A stretch of DNA of 64,000 nt from Sphingomonas parapaucimobilis NBRC 15100 (GCF_000787715.1 NZ_BBPI01000073.1:38374-102373), one strand, 5' to 3'; numbered from the stretch's first letter, positions 35,560 to 45,266 are shown. Notes: generated from the letters alone by a model not told the origin. A program made the numbers and translations.

Positions 35560-36966
35560 ATGAACGAGTCAAAGCCGGATCGACCGCGCCCCGGAATATC
35601 ATGGCGGATGACGCCTGCGGTCGTGCTGGGGGCGGCGATCCTGTCCTGGGTCGCGGTCGCCAACGGCTTCCCGTTGGTCTTCGCCGATTCGGGCACCTAT
35701 TTGCGGATACCGCTCGACCTCTTCTACCCGACCGATCGGCCGCCCGTTTACGGCCTCGCGATCGGATTGCCTTTGTGGCTCACGGGGGTCTGGGGGATCG
35801 TCGCGGTTCAGGCGATCGGCAGCGTGCTGATCATCGCGATGACGCTGGCCATCGGTGGCGGCCGCCTGAACGCGCAGAATCTGGTCGTGACCTGCGCCCT
35901 TCTGGCCCTGGGGAGCAGCCTGCCCTGGTTCGTCGGCCAGATCATGCCCGACATCGCCACCGGCTTCGTGCCGCTGGTCCTGTTCGCGCTGCTCGCCCGC
36001 CCTTCCGATACGCCGCTATGGCAGCGCGTCGGACTGGCCGCCGTGCTGGCGCTGCTGATCGCGGTGCATCTCAGCCATATGCTGTTGGCGGCGGGGCTTC
36101 TGGGGCTGGCGGCGGTCGCCATCCCGATAAGCGGCACGGGGTGGCGCGAGACGATCCGGCGATCCCTGCCCGCCGCGCTGGCCATCGCGCTGACGCTGAT
36201 GGGTCTGAGCGGCCTGAACCGGGTGGCGGGGTATGAGTTCAGGCCCGCTTTGTCGTCCGACACCTTCCTGCTCGCACGCCTCTTTGACGGACATGTGGCG
36301 CAACCGACGCTGGCGCGGCTCTGTCGCGAACGGGCGCTCGCCCATTGCGCGGTGCGGCCGCTGGTCGACGATCCGTCGATCGCCAAGCCGGGTCAGGGCT
36401 ATCTCTGGGACCAGCGCTCACCGATTGGCGCGATGCTCCATCGCGACCGGGCAGGCGCGGTCGCCGAGCAACGGACGATCATCCGAACGGTCCTGCACGA
36501 CGATCCCGGCGGCGTCGCGGCATTGACGTGGCGGGGCTTTGCCGAGCAACTGACGACCGTTCGCAAGGGCGTGCTGCCGCCCTATGCCGCCGACATGCAG
36601 ATTGCCCACATCCTGAAAGCCCGACTGCCGGATGCCTACCGGGCGTTTGCGGTGTCGCGGCAACAGCGCGGGGCGCTCGATCCGCTGAAATTCGCGCCCG
36701 ACGTCGCGGTGGCGATGGCCGTCGTCCTGCTGCTGCCCCTGATGCTCGTCTGGGCGATACGCCATCGGCGGTGGCGGCTGCTGGGTCTGGCGGGGCTGGT
36801 CGTTGCGACGCTCCTGCTCAACGCGGCCATCACCGGCGATCTGTCCGGCCCCGATGATCGTTACCAGAGCCGGGTGCTGTGGCTGCTGCCGCTGCTCGCC
36901 GCCTGTTTCGTCATCGCCGCTGCTCGACGCCCGGTTCTTGACCGTGATGATATTGCCTTGAACTAA
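35560..36966 (+). CDS. Multi-pass membrane protein of unknown function
   Basis: I do not recognise a specific family. The 468-residue product has about nine hydrophobic segments, first VVLGAAILSWVAVANGFP, and a large non-membrane part at about 235-370 rich in Arg and His. Topology and the acidic DSGTYLRIPLD just after TM1 are reminiscent of polyprenyl-phosphate-dependent (GT-C fold) glycosyltransferases, where an early Asp is catalytic; this is only a suggestion. It is divergent from a GtrB-like enzyme that could make a lipid-linked sugar donor. Confidence 0.75.
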   Translation: MNESKPDRPRPGISWRMTPAVVLGAAILSWVAVANGFPLVFADSGTYLRIPLDLFYPTDRPPVYGLAIGLPLWLTGVWGIVAVQAIGSVLIIAMTLAIGGGRLNAQNLVVTCALLALGSSLPWFVGQIMPDIATGFVPLVLFALLARPSDTPLWQRVGLAAVLALLIAVHLSHMLLAAGLLGLAAVAIPISGTGWRETIRRSLPAALAIALTLMGLSGLNRVAGYEFRPALSSDTFLLARLFDGHVAQPTLARLCRERALAHCAVRPLVDDPSIAKPGQGYLWDQRSPIGAMLHRDRAGAVAEQRTIIRTVLHDDPGGVAALTWRGFAEQLTTVRKGVLPPYAADMQIAHILKARLPDAYRAFAVSRQQRGALDPLKFAPDVAVAMAVVLLLPLMLVWAIRHRRWRLLGLAGLVVATLLLNAAITGDLSGPDDRYQSRVLWLLPLLAACFVIAAARRPVLDRDDIALN

Positions 36967-36970
36967 CGCG

Positions 36971-37078
36971 AGCCCCTCCCCTGAAGGGGAGGGGTTGGGG
37001 TGGGGCCTCGCCACAAGCGCGGAATTCGTGGAGGCGCCCCACCCCCGCCCCCCCCTGAAGGGGAGGGGTAAGCCCATA
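36971..37078. repeat. Inverted pair of REP-like elements with G-quadruplex motif
   Basis: One element (36973-37006) is the palindrome CCCCTCCCCT-GA-AGGGGAGGGG followed by TTGGGGTGGGGCC. A second, inverted copy ends near 37075. The G-rich strand at 36986-37005 has four G4 runs with loops of 1, 2 and 1 nt. Another copy is at 63963-63997. Confidence 0.85.
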
Positions 37079-37119
37079 TCATATCATCTTATTTTAAAAG
37101 CACGGCGGACCTGAACGAC

Positions 37120-37149
37120 AAAAGGGCGACCGCTTGCGCGGCCGCCCTC
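37120..37149 (-). terminator. Rho-independent terminator of tig
   Basis: In the minus direction AGGGCGGCCGC, loop GCAA, GCGGTCGCCCT (one G-U), then TTTT, 38 nt after the tig stop. Confidence 0.92.
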
Positions 37150-37187
37150 TTTATCCATCGGTGGGCCGAAGCCCGCGCAGGCCGTCC

Positions 37188-38834
37188 TTATTCGGTCGGC
37201 GCAGCCTTCTTGGCACGCGGCTTCTTTGCGGGCGCCTCGGCGGCGTCCGCTTCGCCTTCCGCCGGAGCAGCGGCCTTCTTGGCGCGCGGCTTCTTCGCGG
37301 GGGCTTCCTCGGCCGCTTCCACTTCGTCCTCGGCCGGAGCCGCTTTCTTGGCGCGGGCCGGCTTCTTCTCGGCCTCGGCGTCGTCGGCGGCCGCGTCCTC
37401 GGTCACGTCGGCATCGGCCTTCTTGGCCTTCGTCTTGGCGGGCTTCTTCTTGCCATGGTCGTGGTCATGATCATGGTTGTGGACGTGCGTGCCGGTCGCG
37501 AAACCGTCCTCGCTCTCGATCGCGGCTTCCAGCTCCTCGCGGGTGGTCTCGCGATCGGTGATCTCGGCCTTGCCGAACAGGAAGTCGACGACCTTGTCCT
37601 CATAGAGCGGGGCGCGCAGCTGGGCGGCGGCCATCGGCTCCTGCTGGACATACTGGATGAAGCGCTGGCGATCTTCCGGGCCGTACTGCTGTGCGGCCTG
37701 CGCGATCAGACGGTTCATTTCCTGCGCGGTCACTTCGACGCCGTTGGCCTGGCCGATCTCTGAGAGGAGCAGGCCCAGACGGACGCGGCGCTCGGCGATC
37801 TTCTTATAATCGTCGCGCTCCTTTTCCATCTCGGCCTTGGCGGCCTCGGGGTCTTCCTCGTGCGTGGCTTCATGCTCGAGCTGCGCCCAGATCTGCGAGA
37901 ATTCGGCCTCGACCATCGACGGCGGAACCTCGAAGTCATGACCATCGGCCAGCTGGTCGAGCAGCTTGCGCTTCATATAGGTGCGGGTCAGGCCGTTATG
38001 CTCCTGCTCGATCTGCCCCTTCAGCAGGCCGCGCAGCTGCTCCAGGCTTTCCAGGCCCAGATTCTTCGCCATCTCGTCGTCGACCTTGGCTTCGCCAGCG
38101 GTCTTCACCGACTTGATCGTCAGGTCGAAGGTCGCGGGCTGACCGGCCAGGTCCTTGGCGGGATAGTCCTCGGGGAAGGTGACCGAAATCTGCTTCTCTT
38201 CACCGGCCTTCACGCCGACCAGCTGGTCCTCGAAACCGGGGATCAGGCGACCGCCGCCGATCTCGACGGCCATGTCCTCGCCCGAGCCGCCCTCGAAGGC
38301 GACGCCATCGGCGGTCTTGCCGACGAAGTCGACGGTGACCTGATCGCCTTCCGCCGCGGCCTTGTCGCCCGCATCGTCCCAACGCTTCTGCTGATCGGCG
38401 AACTTCTGGAGCTGCTCGTCCACCGCCTCATCGGCGACCGGCACGGTCAGGCGCTCGAGCTTCAGCGCGTCGATCGCCGGGGTCGGGACGGTCGGCAGAA
38501 CCTCGAGCGTGACATTCAGCGTGGCGTCCTTGCCCTCTTCATACTCACCGACCAGCTCGACCTGCGGCTGCATCGCCGGGCGCAGATTCTGCTCGGCGAT
38601 CAGCGACTGCACGCCTTCCTGCAGCGCGGTGTTCAGCGCGTCCTGAAGGAGCGCCGGGCCGTGCATCTTGCGGACCAGGTTCGCGGGCACCTTGCCGGGG
38701 CGGAAGCCGGGCATCTTCATCTGCGGAGCGATCCGCTTCAGCTCGGCATCGACCTTACCCTCGATGTCCTTGGCAGTGATGGTGAGCGTGTAGGCGCGCT
38801 TCAGCCCCTCGTTCAGCGTCTCGACAGTCTGCAT
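37188..38834 (-). CDS. tig: Trigger factor with extended His/Lys-rich tail
   Basis: Ribosome-associated chaperone and prolyl isomerase, 548 residues; usual length is about 430-450. The N-terminal ribosome-binding domain has the signature GFRPGKVP. The FKBP-like domain (about 155-240) contains QVTVDFVGKTADGVAFEGG and PGFEDQLVGVKAGE. The C-terminal helical cradle runs to about 445. Residues 450-548 form an extra tail: a run of alternating His and Asp (HVHNHDHDHDHG), then Lys/Ala/Pro-rich repeats of PAKKPRAKKAA type alternating with acidic stretches. The tail resembles histone-H1-like or metal-binding tails. First gene of the tig-clpP-clpX-lon-hup series. Confidence 0.96.
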   Translation of the reverse strand: MQTVETLNEGLKRAYTLTITAKDIEGKVDAELKRIAPQMKMPGFRPGKVPANLVRKMHGPALLQDALNTALQEGVQSLIAEQNLRPAMQPQVELVGEYEEGKDATLNVTLEVLPTVPTPAIDALKLERLTVPVADEAVDEQLQKFADQQKRWDDAGDKAAAEGDQVTVDFVGKTADGVAFEGGSGEDMAVEIGGGRLIPGFEDQLVGVKAGEEKQISVTFPEDYPAKDLAGQPATFDLTIKSVKTAGEAKVDDEMAKNLGLESLEQLRGLLKGQIEQEHNGLTRTYMKRKLLDQLADGHDFEVPPSMVEAEFSQIWAQLEHEATHEEDPEAAKAEMEKERDDYKKIAERRVRLGLLLSEIGQANGVEVTAQEMNRLIAQAAQQYGPEDRQRFIQYVQQEPMAAAQLRAPLYEDKVVDFLFGKAEITDRETTREELEAAIESEDGFATGTHVHNHDHDHDHGKKKPAKTKAKKADADVTEDAAADDAEAEKKPARAKKAAPAEDEVEAAEEAPAKKPRAKKAAAPAEGEADAAEAPAKKPRAKKAAPTE

Positions 38835-38893
38835 CTAAAGGCCTTCAATCTGGAGAAATTCCGTGTGGCTGTCGCCCCGTTGTGACCGGGGAC

Positions 38894-38978
38894 TGGTGCG
38901 GGCGAAGGGACTCGAACCCCCACATCTTACGATACTGGAACCTAAATCCAGCGCGTCTACCAGTTCCGCCACGCCCGC
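38894..38978 (-). tRNA. tRNA-Leu (TAG)
   Basis: An 85-nt class II tRNA on the minus strand. Acceptor GCGGGCG/CGCCCGC, anticodon stem CTGGA/TCCAG around TTTAGGT (anticodon TAG), a long variable arm, T-loop GGTTCGAGTCCC and encoded ACCA end. Confidence 0.97.
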
Positions 38979-39102
38979 ACGAGGACACCGCCGATGGGCG
39001 CGCGTCTATATCACCATGGGCGGCTTCGGCAAGGGACAACAGGCAACATCGGTGCGCGCAGTGCGTTTATGCCCTCCCCAGCCCCAGAAACGGAGAGCGA
39101 TC

Positions 39103-39261
39103 ATGGCCACTCAGCCCCCGCCCGAAAGCCCGCAGCCGACCCAACCGGCGCAACCCGACACGCCGCCACCCGAAATCGTGCCGCCCGGCCCGGATATCGA
39201 TCAGCCCGCCCCCGGCGTGGGTCCGGGCGATCCCGGCACCGCCCAGCCGCCCCAGATCTGA
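39103..39261 (+). CDS. Small proline-rich disordered protein
   Basis: A 52-residue product, over 40 percent proline with Gln, Asp and Gly, beginning MATQPPPESPQPTQPAQ. No signal, membrane segment or domain. The ATG is preceded by CGGAGAGCGATC. Composition and a second small disordered gene 12 bp downstream, with the same MAT start context, suggest a genuine two-gene unit. Function unknown. Confidence 0.55.
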   Translation: MATQPPPESPQPTQPAQPDTPPPEIVPPGPDIDQPAPGVGPGDPGTAQPPQI

Positions 39262-39273
39262 AAGGAGCCGATC

Positions 39274-39516
39274 ATGGCGACCAACCCCGAAAACCATCCC
39301 GACAGCCCGCCCGGCGAAGCGCCGGAGAACAACCCGGACAGCCCGCCGCGCGAAGACCCGCGCAGCGATATCGAACAGGCTGTCGAGGCGCGTTCCGATG
39401 CGGTGAAGCGCGGTGAGGGTGGTGAGGAGCCGGTAACGTTTACCGATACCGGCGAGCATGACGGCGTCGGTGGGACCGGCGGCGTGGTGCGGAACCAGGA
39501 TCTGGATGCGCAGTAA
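39274..39516 (+). CDS. Small acidic disordered protein
   Basis: An 80-residue hydrophilic protein starting MATNPENHPDSPPGE with a repeated NPDSPP unit, then an acidic helix-like part (DIEQAVEARSDAVKRGEGG). AAAGGAGCCGATC before the ATG is a strong ribosome site. It follows the proline-rich gene by 12 bp. No family recognised; composition is like small stress-related hydrophilic proteins. Confidence 0.62.
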   Translation: MATNPENHPDSPPGEAPENNPDSPPREDPRSDIEQAVEARSDAVKRGEGGEEPVTFTDTGEHDGVGGTGGVVRNQDLDAQ

Positions 39517-39558
39517 TTGAGGGGGTGGTCTCGGTGAGACACCGTTGCCCTCCCCCGA

Positions 39559-39816
39559 CCCCTCCCGCTTGCGGGAGGGGAGATGCGCAGGGTCCCGACC
39601 CCTCCCGCTTGCGGGAGGGGAGATGCGCGGGGTGAGGTGTGAGGATTGCCGCAGACCGTTTGCTGAATCCAAAGCTCACGATAGCGTAAACGGCCCGCCC
39701 AGAAGCACGCCCCTCCCGCAGGCGGGAGGGGATGGGGGAGGGAAAGCTACAGGACATGCCCTCTCTGCGAGGCTCCCTGCCCTCCCCCCCAGCCCCCTCC
39801 CGCGTGCGGGAGGGGG
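39559..39816. repeat. Cluster of four REP-like palindromes
   Basis: Four copies of CCCCTCCCGC-NN-GCGGGAGGGG at 39559-39580, 39599-39620, 39710-39731 and 39793-39816. The first two are 40 bp apart with identical flanks (AGATGCGC(A/G)GGG). They fill the gap between the small disordered gene and the end of gatB. Confidence 0.93.
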
Positions 39817-39828
39817 AGCGGCGCTAAA

Positions 39829-41310
39829 TCACCCGGCCAGCGCCTTTTTCAACAGGTCGTTCACCACCGCCGGATTGGCCTTGCCGCCCATCGCCTTCAT
39901 CGTCTGCCCGACGAAGAACCCGAACAGCGCGTCCTTGCCCGCGCGGTACTGGCCCAACTGGTTGGGGTTCTTCTCCAGAACCTCGGCGATCACCGCCTCG
40001 ATCGCGCCCGTGTCGCTGGTCTGCTTGAGGCCGCGCTCCTCGACGATCTTCGACGGACCATCGCCCGTCTCCAGCATGATCTCGAACACCTGCTTGGAGA
40101 GACTCCCCGACAGCGTGCCGTCGGCGACCAGCGCCAGCAATTCGGCGGCCTGGGCAGGCGACACCGGACTCTCGGTGATGTCCTTCCCCAGCCGGTTCAG
40201 CGCGCCGAACAGCTCGGCCGCGACCCAGTTCGCCGCCTGTGCGGGCTTGGCCTGCGAGCCTTCCAGCGCACCCAGCAGCGTATCGAACCAGCGCGCGGTT
40301 TCGACCTCGGCGGTCAGCACGCCCGCGTTATAGGCGGTCAGGCCCAGCGCCTCGTACCGGCGACGCTTGGCATCGGGCAGCTCGGGCAGGCTGGCGCGGC
40401 ATTCCTCAAGGAACGCGTCAGTCAGCTCCAGCGGCAGCAGATCGGGATCGGGGAAGTAGCGGTAATCATGCGCATCCTCCTTCGACCGCATCGAGCGGGT
40501 GGTGCCGCTCTCGACGTTGAACAGGCGGGTTTCCTGGACGATCTTGCCGCCGTCCTCCAGCACCGCGACCTGGCGCTTGGCCTCATATTCGATGGCTGCC
40601 ATGACGAAGCGGACCGAGTTGACGTTCTTCGTCTCGGTCCGGGTGCCGAATTCGTCGCCGGGCTTGCGGACCGACACGTTCACGTCGGCGCGCATCGAGC
40701 CCTCTTCCATATTGCCGTCGCACGACCCCACGTACCGCAGGATCGCGCGCAGCTTGCGGAGATAAGCCCCTGCTTCTGCCGGAGAACGCATGTCGGGGCG
40801 GCTGACGATCTCCATCAGCGCGACGCCCGAGCGGTTGAGGTCGACGTACGAGCGTGTCGGATGCTGGTCGTGCATCAGCTTGCCCGCATCCTGCTCGACA
40901 TGGATACGCTCGACGCCGATCGACTTGGTCGGGCCGTCGGGATTCTTCTCGTCCAGGCTGATCTCGATCGCGCCCTCACCCACCAGCGGGTGGTAGAGCT
41001 GGCTGATCTGATAACCCTGTGGAAGGTCGGCGTAGAAGTAGTTCTTCCGGTCGAAGCGCGACCATTTGTTGATCTGCGCATCGATGGCCATGCCGGTGCG
41101 CACCGCCTGGCGGATACACTCCATGTTGGGCACGGGCAGCATGCCGGGCATCGCCGCGTCGACCAGCGAGACCTGGGTGTTCGGCTCCGCACCGAACGCG
41201 GTCGCCGCGCCGGAGAACAGCTTGGCGTTGGAAGTGACCTGGGCATGGACTTCCAGGCCGATCACGACCTCCCATTCCCCCGTCGCGCCCTGGATGCGAT
41301 ATTCGCTCAT
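39829..41310 (-). CDS. gatB: Asp-tRNA(Asn)/Glu-tRNA(Gln) amidotransferase subunit B
   Basis: Kinase-like subunit of GatCAB, which converts misacylated Glu-tRNA(Gln) and/or Asp-tRNA(Asn); 493 residues. The signature segments [47 protein letters not shown] and [12 protein letters not shown] are present, and the C-terminal YqeY-like tail ends [16 protein letters not shown]. The start overlaps the stop of a small membrane-protein gene by 4 nt. It is the last gene of the gatC-gatA-orf-gatB operon. Confidence 0.97.
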   Translation of the reverse strand: MSEYRIQGATGEWEVVIGLEVHAQVTSNAKLFSGAATAFGAEPNTQVSLVDAAMPGMLPVPNMECIRQAVRTGMAIDAQINKWSRFDRKNYFYADLPQGYQISQLYHPLVGEGAIEISLDEKNPDGPTKSIGVERIHVEQDAGKLMHDQHPTRSYVDLNRSGVALMEIVSRPDMRSPAEAGAYLRKLRAILRYVGSCDGNMEEGSMRADVNVSVRKPGDEFGTRTETKNVNSVRFVMAAIEYEAKRQVAVLEDGGKIVQETRLFNVESGTTRSMRSKEDAHDYRYFPDPDLLPLELTDAFLEECRASLPELPDAKRRRYEALGLTAYNAGVLTAEVETARWFDTLLGALEGSQAKPAQAANWVAAELFGALNRLGKDITESPVSPAQAAELLALVADGTLSGSLSKQVFEIMLETGDGPSKIVEERGLKQTSDTGAIEAVIAEVLEKNPNQLGQYRAGKDALFGFFVGQTMKAMGGKANPAVVNDLLKKALAG

Positions 41311-41723
41311 GTTCGATCTCGATGATGAAGATAGTTGATCGCCGTCAGGACGGCGTTGCTGCCCAGCAGGGCGACGATCCAGCAGGTCGACAGGATGCGC
41401 AGGACGGACGTCTCGAAGCCGAGATGCCGCGCCTCGCGCAACCCGATATAGGCCGCGCCTGCGCCCAGCAGCAGGAACAGGACGCCCAGCCGCACCTCAC
41501 CGCGCAGGATCACGCTGTTGCCGACGCACAGGCACAGGATGAAGCCCGCCACGCCCAGAAAGAAGCGCGCCAGCGTGTGATGGTCGAAGGGCTGGCTTTC
41601 CATATGGTTCAGCGACACGCCGACATAGGCGCTCAGGATCGCCCCGAACGCGACGTTCAGGGCGCCCTGTGCCTCCCGCAACACGGCGATGTTGCGGGCC
41701 GAAAAGGCGCGGTCGCTTACCAC
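41307..41723 (-). CDS. Small membrane protein inside the gat operon
   Basis: A 138-residue product with about three hydrophobic segments ([37 protein letters not shown] and [17 protein letters not shown]). I do not recognise it. The GTG at 41723 overlaps the gatA stop, and the TGA overlaps the gatB start, so it is translationally coupled on both sides. An ATG 40 codons later is an alternative start. It is probably co-expressed with GatCAB, but no functional link can be deduced. Confidence 0.7.
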   Translation of the reverse strand: MVSDRAFSARNIAVLREAQGALNVAFGAILSAYVGVSLNHMESQPFDHHTLARFFLGVAGFILCLCVGNSVILRGEVRLGVLFLLLGAGAAYIGLREARHLGFETSVLRILSTCWIVALLGSNAVLTAINYLHHRDRT

Positions 41724-43198
41724 CAGGCCTGCGGACGGGCAGTGAAGCCCGCGCGCTGCTCGATGGCGAGCCCGGCGTTCAGCACGCCCTGCTCGTCCAG
41801 CGGCTTGCCGATGATCTGAAGGCCGAGCGGCAGCCCGTCCTTGTCCAGCCCGCCCGGCACCGACATGGCGGGCAGCCCGGCCAGCGAGGCGGGCACCGTG
41901 AACACGTCGTTGAGGTACATGGCCAGCGGATCGGCCTGCTTCTCGCCCAGCGCGAACGCCGCCGAGGGCGCGGTCGGGGTGAGGAGCACATCGCACTGCT
42001 CGAACGCGCGCTCGAAATCGCGGGCGATCAGCGTGCGGACCTTCTGCGCCTGGGTGTAATAGGCGTCGTAGAAGCCCGCCGACAGGACATAGGTGCCGAT
42101 CAGGATGCGGCGCTTCACCTCGTCGCCGAACCCGGCGGCGCGGGTCGCGGCGTACATGTCCTGCAACCCCGCCCCTTCGGGCAGGTCGCGCAGGCCGTAC
42201 CGCACGCCGTCATAACGGGCGAGGTTGGACGACGCCTCGGCAGGCGCGATGATGTAATAAGCGGGCAGCGCGTATTTGGTGTGCGGCAGCGAGACCTCGA
42301 CGATCTCCGCGCCCGCATCGCGCATCCAGGCGATGCCCTGCTGCCACAGCGCCTCGATCTCGGCGGGCATACCGTCGACGCGGTATTCCTTGGGCACGCC
42401 GACACGCTTGCCCTTCAGGTCCGCCGACAGCGCGGCTTCCCAGTTGGGCACGTCGAGCTTCAGCGAGGTCGCGTCCTTGGCGTCGAAACCCGCCATCGCC
42501 TCCAGCATGATCGCGCAGTCGCGCACATCGCGCGCCATCGGCCCCGCCTGGTCGAGCGAGGAGGCGAAGGCGATCGTGCCCCAGCGCGAACAGCGGCCAT
42601 AGGTCGGCTTGATGCCCGAAATGCCGGTGAAGGCGGCGGGCTGGCGGATCGAACCACCGGTGTCGGTGCCGGTCGCGCCGGGAGCCAACCCCGCCGACAC
42701 CGCCGTCGACGACCCGCCCGACGACCCGCCGGGGGCGAGCGGAGCGGTGTCGTTCGGGCGCCGCCAGGGCGAAATCACGTTACCGAACGCGCTGGTCTCG
42801 TTGGACGAACCCATGGCGAACTGGTCGAGGTTCAGCTTGCCGAGCATCCCCGCGCCCGCATTCCACAGATTCTGCGAAACCGTCGATTCGTAGGGCGGCA
42901 CGAAGCCTTCCAGGATCTTGCTGGCGGCGGTGGTTGCGACGCCCTTGGTCGCGAACAAATCCTTCATGCCGATCGGCACACCGGCCAGCGGCTTCAGGGT
43001 TTCGCCAGCGGCGCGCGCCGCATCGGCCGCATCGGCGGCGGCGAGGGCGTGTTCCGGTGTCTCGACCAGGAAAGCGTTGAGCGCCTTCGCGCTCGCGACC
43101 TTGGCGTTGAAGGCCTCGGCGACTTCGCGGGCCTTGAACTGGCCATCGCGCACGCCGTCGCGGATGGCGGCGATGCCGAGTGTGGTGAGATCAGTCAT
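41717..43198 (-). CDS. gatA: Glutamyl-tRNA(Gln) amidotransferase subunit A
   Basis: Amidase subunit that releases ammonia from glutamine; 493 residues. The Ser-cisSer-Lys triad is visible in [14 protein letters not shown] (Lys), and [19 protein letters not shown] (both Ser). GSDTGGS-type context appears as [17 protein letters not shown]. It overlaps gatC by 1 nt (TAATG) and the following small membrane gene by 7 nt. Works with GatB and GatC in the cytoplasm. Confidence 0.97.
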   Translation of the reverse strand: MTDLTTLGIAAIRDGVRDGQFKAREVAEAFNAKVASAKALNAFLVETPEHALAAADAADAARAAGETLKPLAGVPIGMKDLFATKGVATTAASKILEGFVPPYESTVSQNLWNAGAGMLGKLNLDQFAMGSSNETSAFGNVISPWRRPNDTAPLAPGGSSGGSSTAVSAGLAPGATGTDTGGSIRQPAAFTGISGIKPTYGRCSRWGTIAFASSLDQAGPMARDVRDCAIMLEAMAGFDAKDATSLKLDVPNWEAALSADLKGKRVGVPKEYRVDGMPAEIEALWQQGIAWMRDAGAEIVEVSLPHTKYALPAYYIIAPAEASSNLARYDGVRYGLRDLPEGAGLQDMYAATRAAGFGDEVKRRILIGTYVLSAGFYDAYYTQAQKVRTLIARDFERAFEQCDVLLTPTAPSAAFALGEKQADPLAMYLNDVFTVPASLAGLPAMSVPGGLDKDGLPLGLQIIGKPLDEQGVLNAGLAIEQRAGFTARPQAWW

Positions 43199-43485
43199 TA
43201 TTCGATCACCTTGGGCACCGTGAAGAAGCCATGTTCGGCCTGCGGCGCATTCTGCATGAGGAGGTCGCGGATGCCGCCGTCATTGACGACGTCGTCGCGC
43301 AGGCGAAGCTGGTTCGGGATCACCGCGGTCATCGGCTCGACCCCTTGGGTGTCGACCTCGCCCAGTTGCTCGATCCAGCCCAGGATATTCCCAAGCTCGG
43401 GGGCGAGGCGCGTCGCGTCCTCCTCGGTGATCGCGATGCGGGCGAGGCTCGCGATCTTCTTCACGGTTGCGGTATCTACGGACAT
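43198..43485 (-). CDS. gatC: Glutamyl-tRNA(Gln) amidotransferase subunit C
   Basis: A 95-residue stabilising subunit of GatCAB, standard length. [16 protein letters not shown] and [20 protein letters not shown] are the conserved N-terminal helices; the C-terminus ends FFTVPKVIE. First gene of the operon; its ATG is the point where similarity begins, the open frame upstream being non-coding. Immediately divergent from the DUF3089 gene. Confidence 0.95.
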   Translation of the reverse strand: MSVDTATVKKIASLARIAITEEDATRLAPELGNILGWIEQLGEVDTQGVEPMTAVIPNQLRLRDDVVNDGGIRDLLMQNAPQAEHGFFTVPKVIE

Positions 43486-43623
43486 GGATTTGCGGCTAGC
43501 ATCGCCGCGCGGCTTCGCGCAACGCTTTTGCCGCCTTGGCGATTGCAATGGGGGCAAGTGGGGCATCATGGATAGCAATTGCGGGCCGTCCTGTTTTGCT
43601 GCACCGCACAACGGAGTGATGAT

Positions 43624-44730
43624 TTGGCGCGCAAATTCCTCTATGTCGTGGCGGCGCTCATCGTGCTGACGATCGCGGCGGCCTTCGCCTATCGCCTGTT
43701 CGGCAACCAGCTGCTTCGCTGGTCGACCGTCCCCTCCGAGTCGTTCCAGACCCAGGCGACGACACGGGCCGAGGCATATCGCGATCGCAAGATGTGGCTG
43801 GCGCGCCCCGACCTGCCGGGCAACCCGGCGCTCTGGACGCCGACCGGCTATACGCCCGGCCAGCCCGGCCGAGGGGCGGCGGTCTTCTTCATCCATCCGA
43901 CGTCCTATGTCAGCAAGGCGCACTGGAACGCACCGCTAGACGATCCCGAGACCAATGGCCGGGCCGAGCTGTTCCTGCGCGGACAGGCAAGCGCCTTCAA
44001 CGGGTCGGGCGACATCTGGGCACCGCGCTATCGCCAGGCGACCTTCGGCGCGTTCCTGACCAGCGTGGCGGATGCCGAGCGCGCGCTCGACCTCGCCTAT
44101 CGCGACGTGGACGCGGCATTTACCGCCTTTCTGGAACAGGTCGATCCCAACCGCCCGCTGATCCTGGCGGGGCACAGCCAGGGCGCGCTGCACCTGTCGC
44201 GGCTGCTGACCGACCGGGTAGCCAAGGACCCGGCGCTCAAGCGGCGGATCGTCGCGGCCTATGTCGTCGGCTGGCCGATCTCGATGACCGCCGACCTGCC
44301 CGCCATGGGTTTGCCCGCCTGTGCGGCACCCGACCAGACCGGCTGCATCCTCAGCTGGCAGAGCTTCGGCGAACCCGCCGACCCGTCATTGATCCTCGAC
44401 GTGTTCGACCAGACCAACGGTTACACCGGCGCGCCTCGCAAGGACACCGCGATGCTCTGCACCAACCCCTTGACGGGTACGCCCGGCGTCGCTGCGCCCG
44501 CGACCGCCAATCTGGGCACGCTCTATCCGTCCGCCGACCTGAAGACCGCCGCCATCGCGGCGGGCAAGGTCCCCGCCAGATGCGAGGGGCGCGGCATCCT
44601 GACCATCGGCGAGGGGCCGAGCGTCGGCCCCTATGTGCTGCCGGGCAACAATTATCACGTCTATGACTATAGCCTGTTCTGGGCGAATGTCCGCGCCGAT
44701 GCGGATCGCCGTTTGAAAGCCTTTCGATGA
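43624..44730 (+). CDS. DUF3089 alpha/beta-hydrolase-like protein
   Basis: A 368-residue protein with one N-terminal membrane anchor ([19 protein letters not shown]) and an alpha/beta-hydrolase-type domain outside the cytoplasm. The nucleophile elbow is [17 protein letters not shown] (G-H-S-Q-G); [18 protein letters not shown] near the start and [18 protein letters not shown] near the end (likely catalytic His) are DUF3089 features. The TTG start is chosen because CGGAGTGATGA precedes it with good spacing. Overlaps ruvX by 4 nt. Substrate unknown. Confidence 0.87.
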   Translation: MARKFLYVVAALIVLTIAAAFAYRLFGNQLLRWSTVPSESFQTQATTRAEAYRDRKMWLARPDLPGNPALWTPTGYTPGQPGRGAAVFFIHPTSYVSKAHWNAPLDDPETNGRAELFLRGQASAFNGSGDIWAPRYRQATFGAFLTSVADAERALDLAYRDVDAAFTAFLEQVDPNRPLILAGHSQGALHLSRLLTDRVAKDPALKRRIVAAYVVGWPISMTADLPAMGLPACAAPDQTGCILSWQSFGEPADPSLILDVFDQTNGYTGAPRKDTAMLCTNPLTGTPGVAAPATANLGTLYPSADLKTAAIAAGKVPARCEGRGILTIGEGPSVGPYVLPGNNYHVYDYSLFWANVRADADRRLKAFR

Positions 44731-45191
44731 GCCTGATCACCACCGACCGTACCGAATTTCGTAACGCCCTGCCCTCCGGCGGGCGGCTGATCGGGCTGGA
44801 CGTCGGCACCAAGACGGTCGGCACCGCGCTGTGCGATGCCGGGTGGAGCTTCGCCAGCCCCGCCACCCTCATCCGCCGGACCAAGTTCACCAAGGACAAG
44901 GAACAGCTGATCGCGATGATCGCGCAGCAGGGCGTGCAGGGCTTGGTCATCGGCCTGCCGCTGAACCTGGACGGCAGCGAAAGCCCACGCTCGCAATCGA
45001 CGCGCAGCTTCGCGCGCAACTGCGCCGATCTCGGCCCCATATTGCTGTGGGACGAGCGCTGGTCGACGGTCGCGGTCGAACGCACGATGATCGAACAGGA
45101 TATGAGCCGCGCCAAGCGCGCCGAGCGGATCGACAACCTCGCCGCCGCGCATATCCTGCAAGCCGCGATCGACGCGCTGGTGATGGCGTAG
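44727..45191 (+). CDS. ruvX: Putative pre-16S rRNA nuclease / Holliday junction resolvase RuvX (YqgF)
   Basis: A 154-residue RNase H-fold nuclease. The catalytic Asp is in [17 protein letters not shown], the Glu in [17 protein letters not shown], and the last Asp in [33 protein letters not shown] is the family signature. The ATGA overlap with the DUF3089 gene indicates co-translation, a combination with no obvious functional meaning. pyrB follows after 75 bp. Confidence 0.95.
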   Translation: MSLITTDRTEFRNALPSGGRLIGLDVGTKTVGTALCDAGWSFASPATLIRRTKFTKDKEQLIAMIAQQGVQGLVIGLPLNLDGSESPRSQSTRSFARNCADLGPILLWDERWSTVAVERTMIEQDMSRAKRAERIDNLAAAHILQAAIDALVMA

Positions 45192-45196
45192 AAGCA

Positions 45197-45223
45197 TTCC
45201 TCCAAGCCTCGCTTGGGGAGGAA
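45197..45223. repeat. GC-rich palindrome between ruvX and pyrB
   Basis: TTCCTCC-AAGC-ctc-GCTT-GGGGAGGAA; the same core recurs at 47582-47607. Confidence 0.65.
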
Positions 45224-45266
45224 TTGGGTTGCCCATCGCGCCGCCGCTCGCTACCCGGCGGCTTTA

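Noticed and set aside
39559..39620. Possible CRISPR-like array (two 40-bp spaced repeats)
   Set aside because: Only two direct copies, repeats are perfect palindromes, and the spacers are nearly identical; they are REP-like elements.
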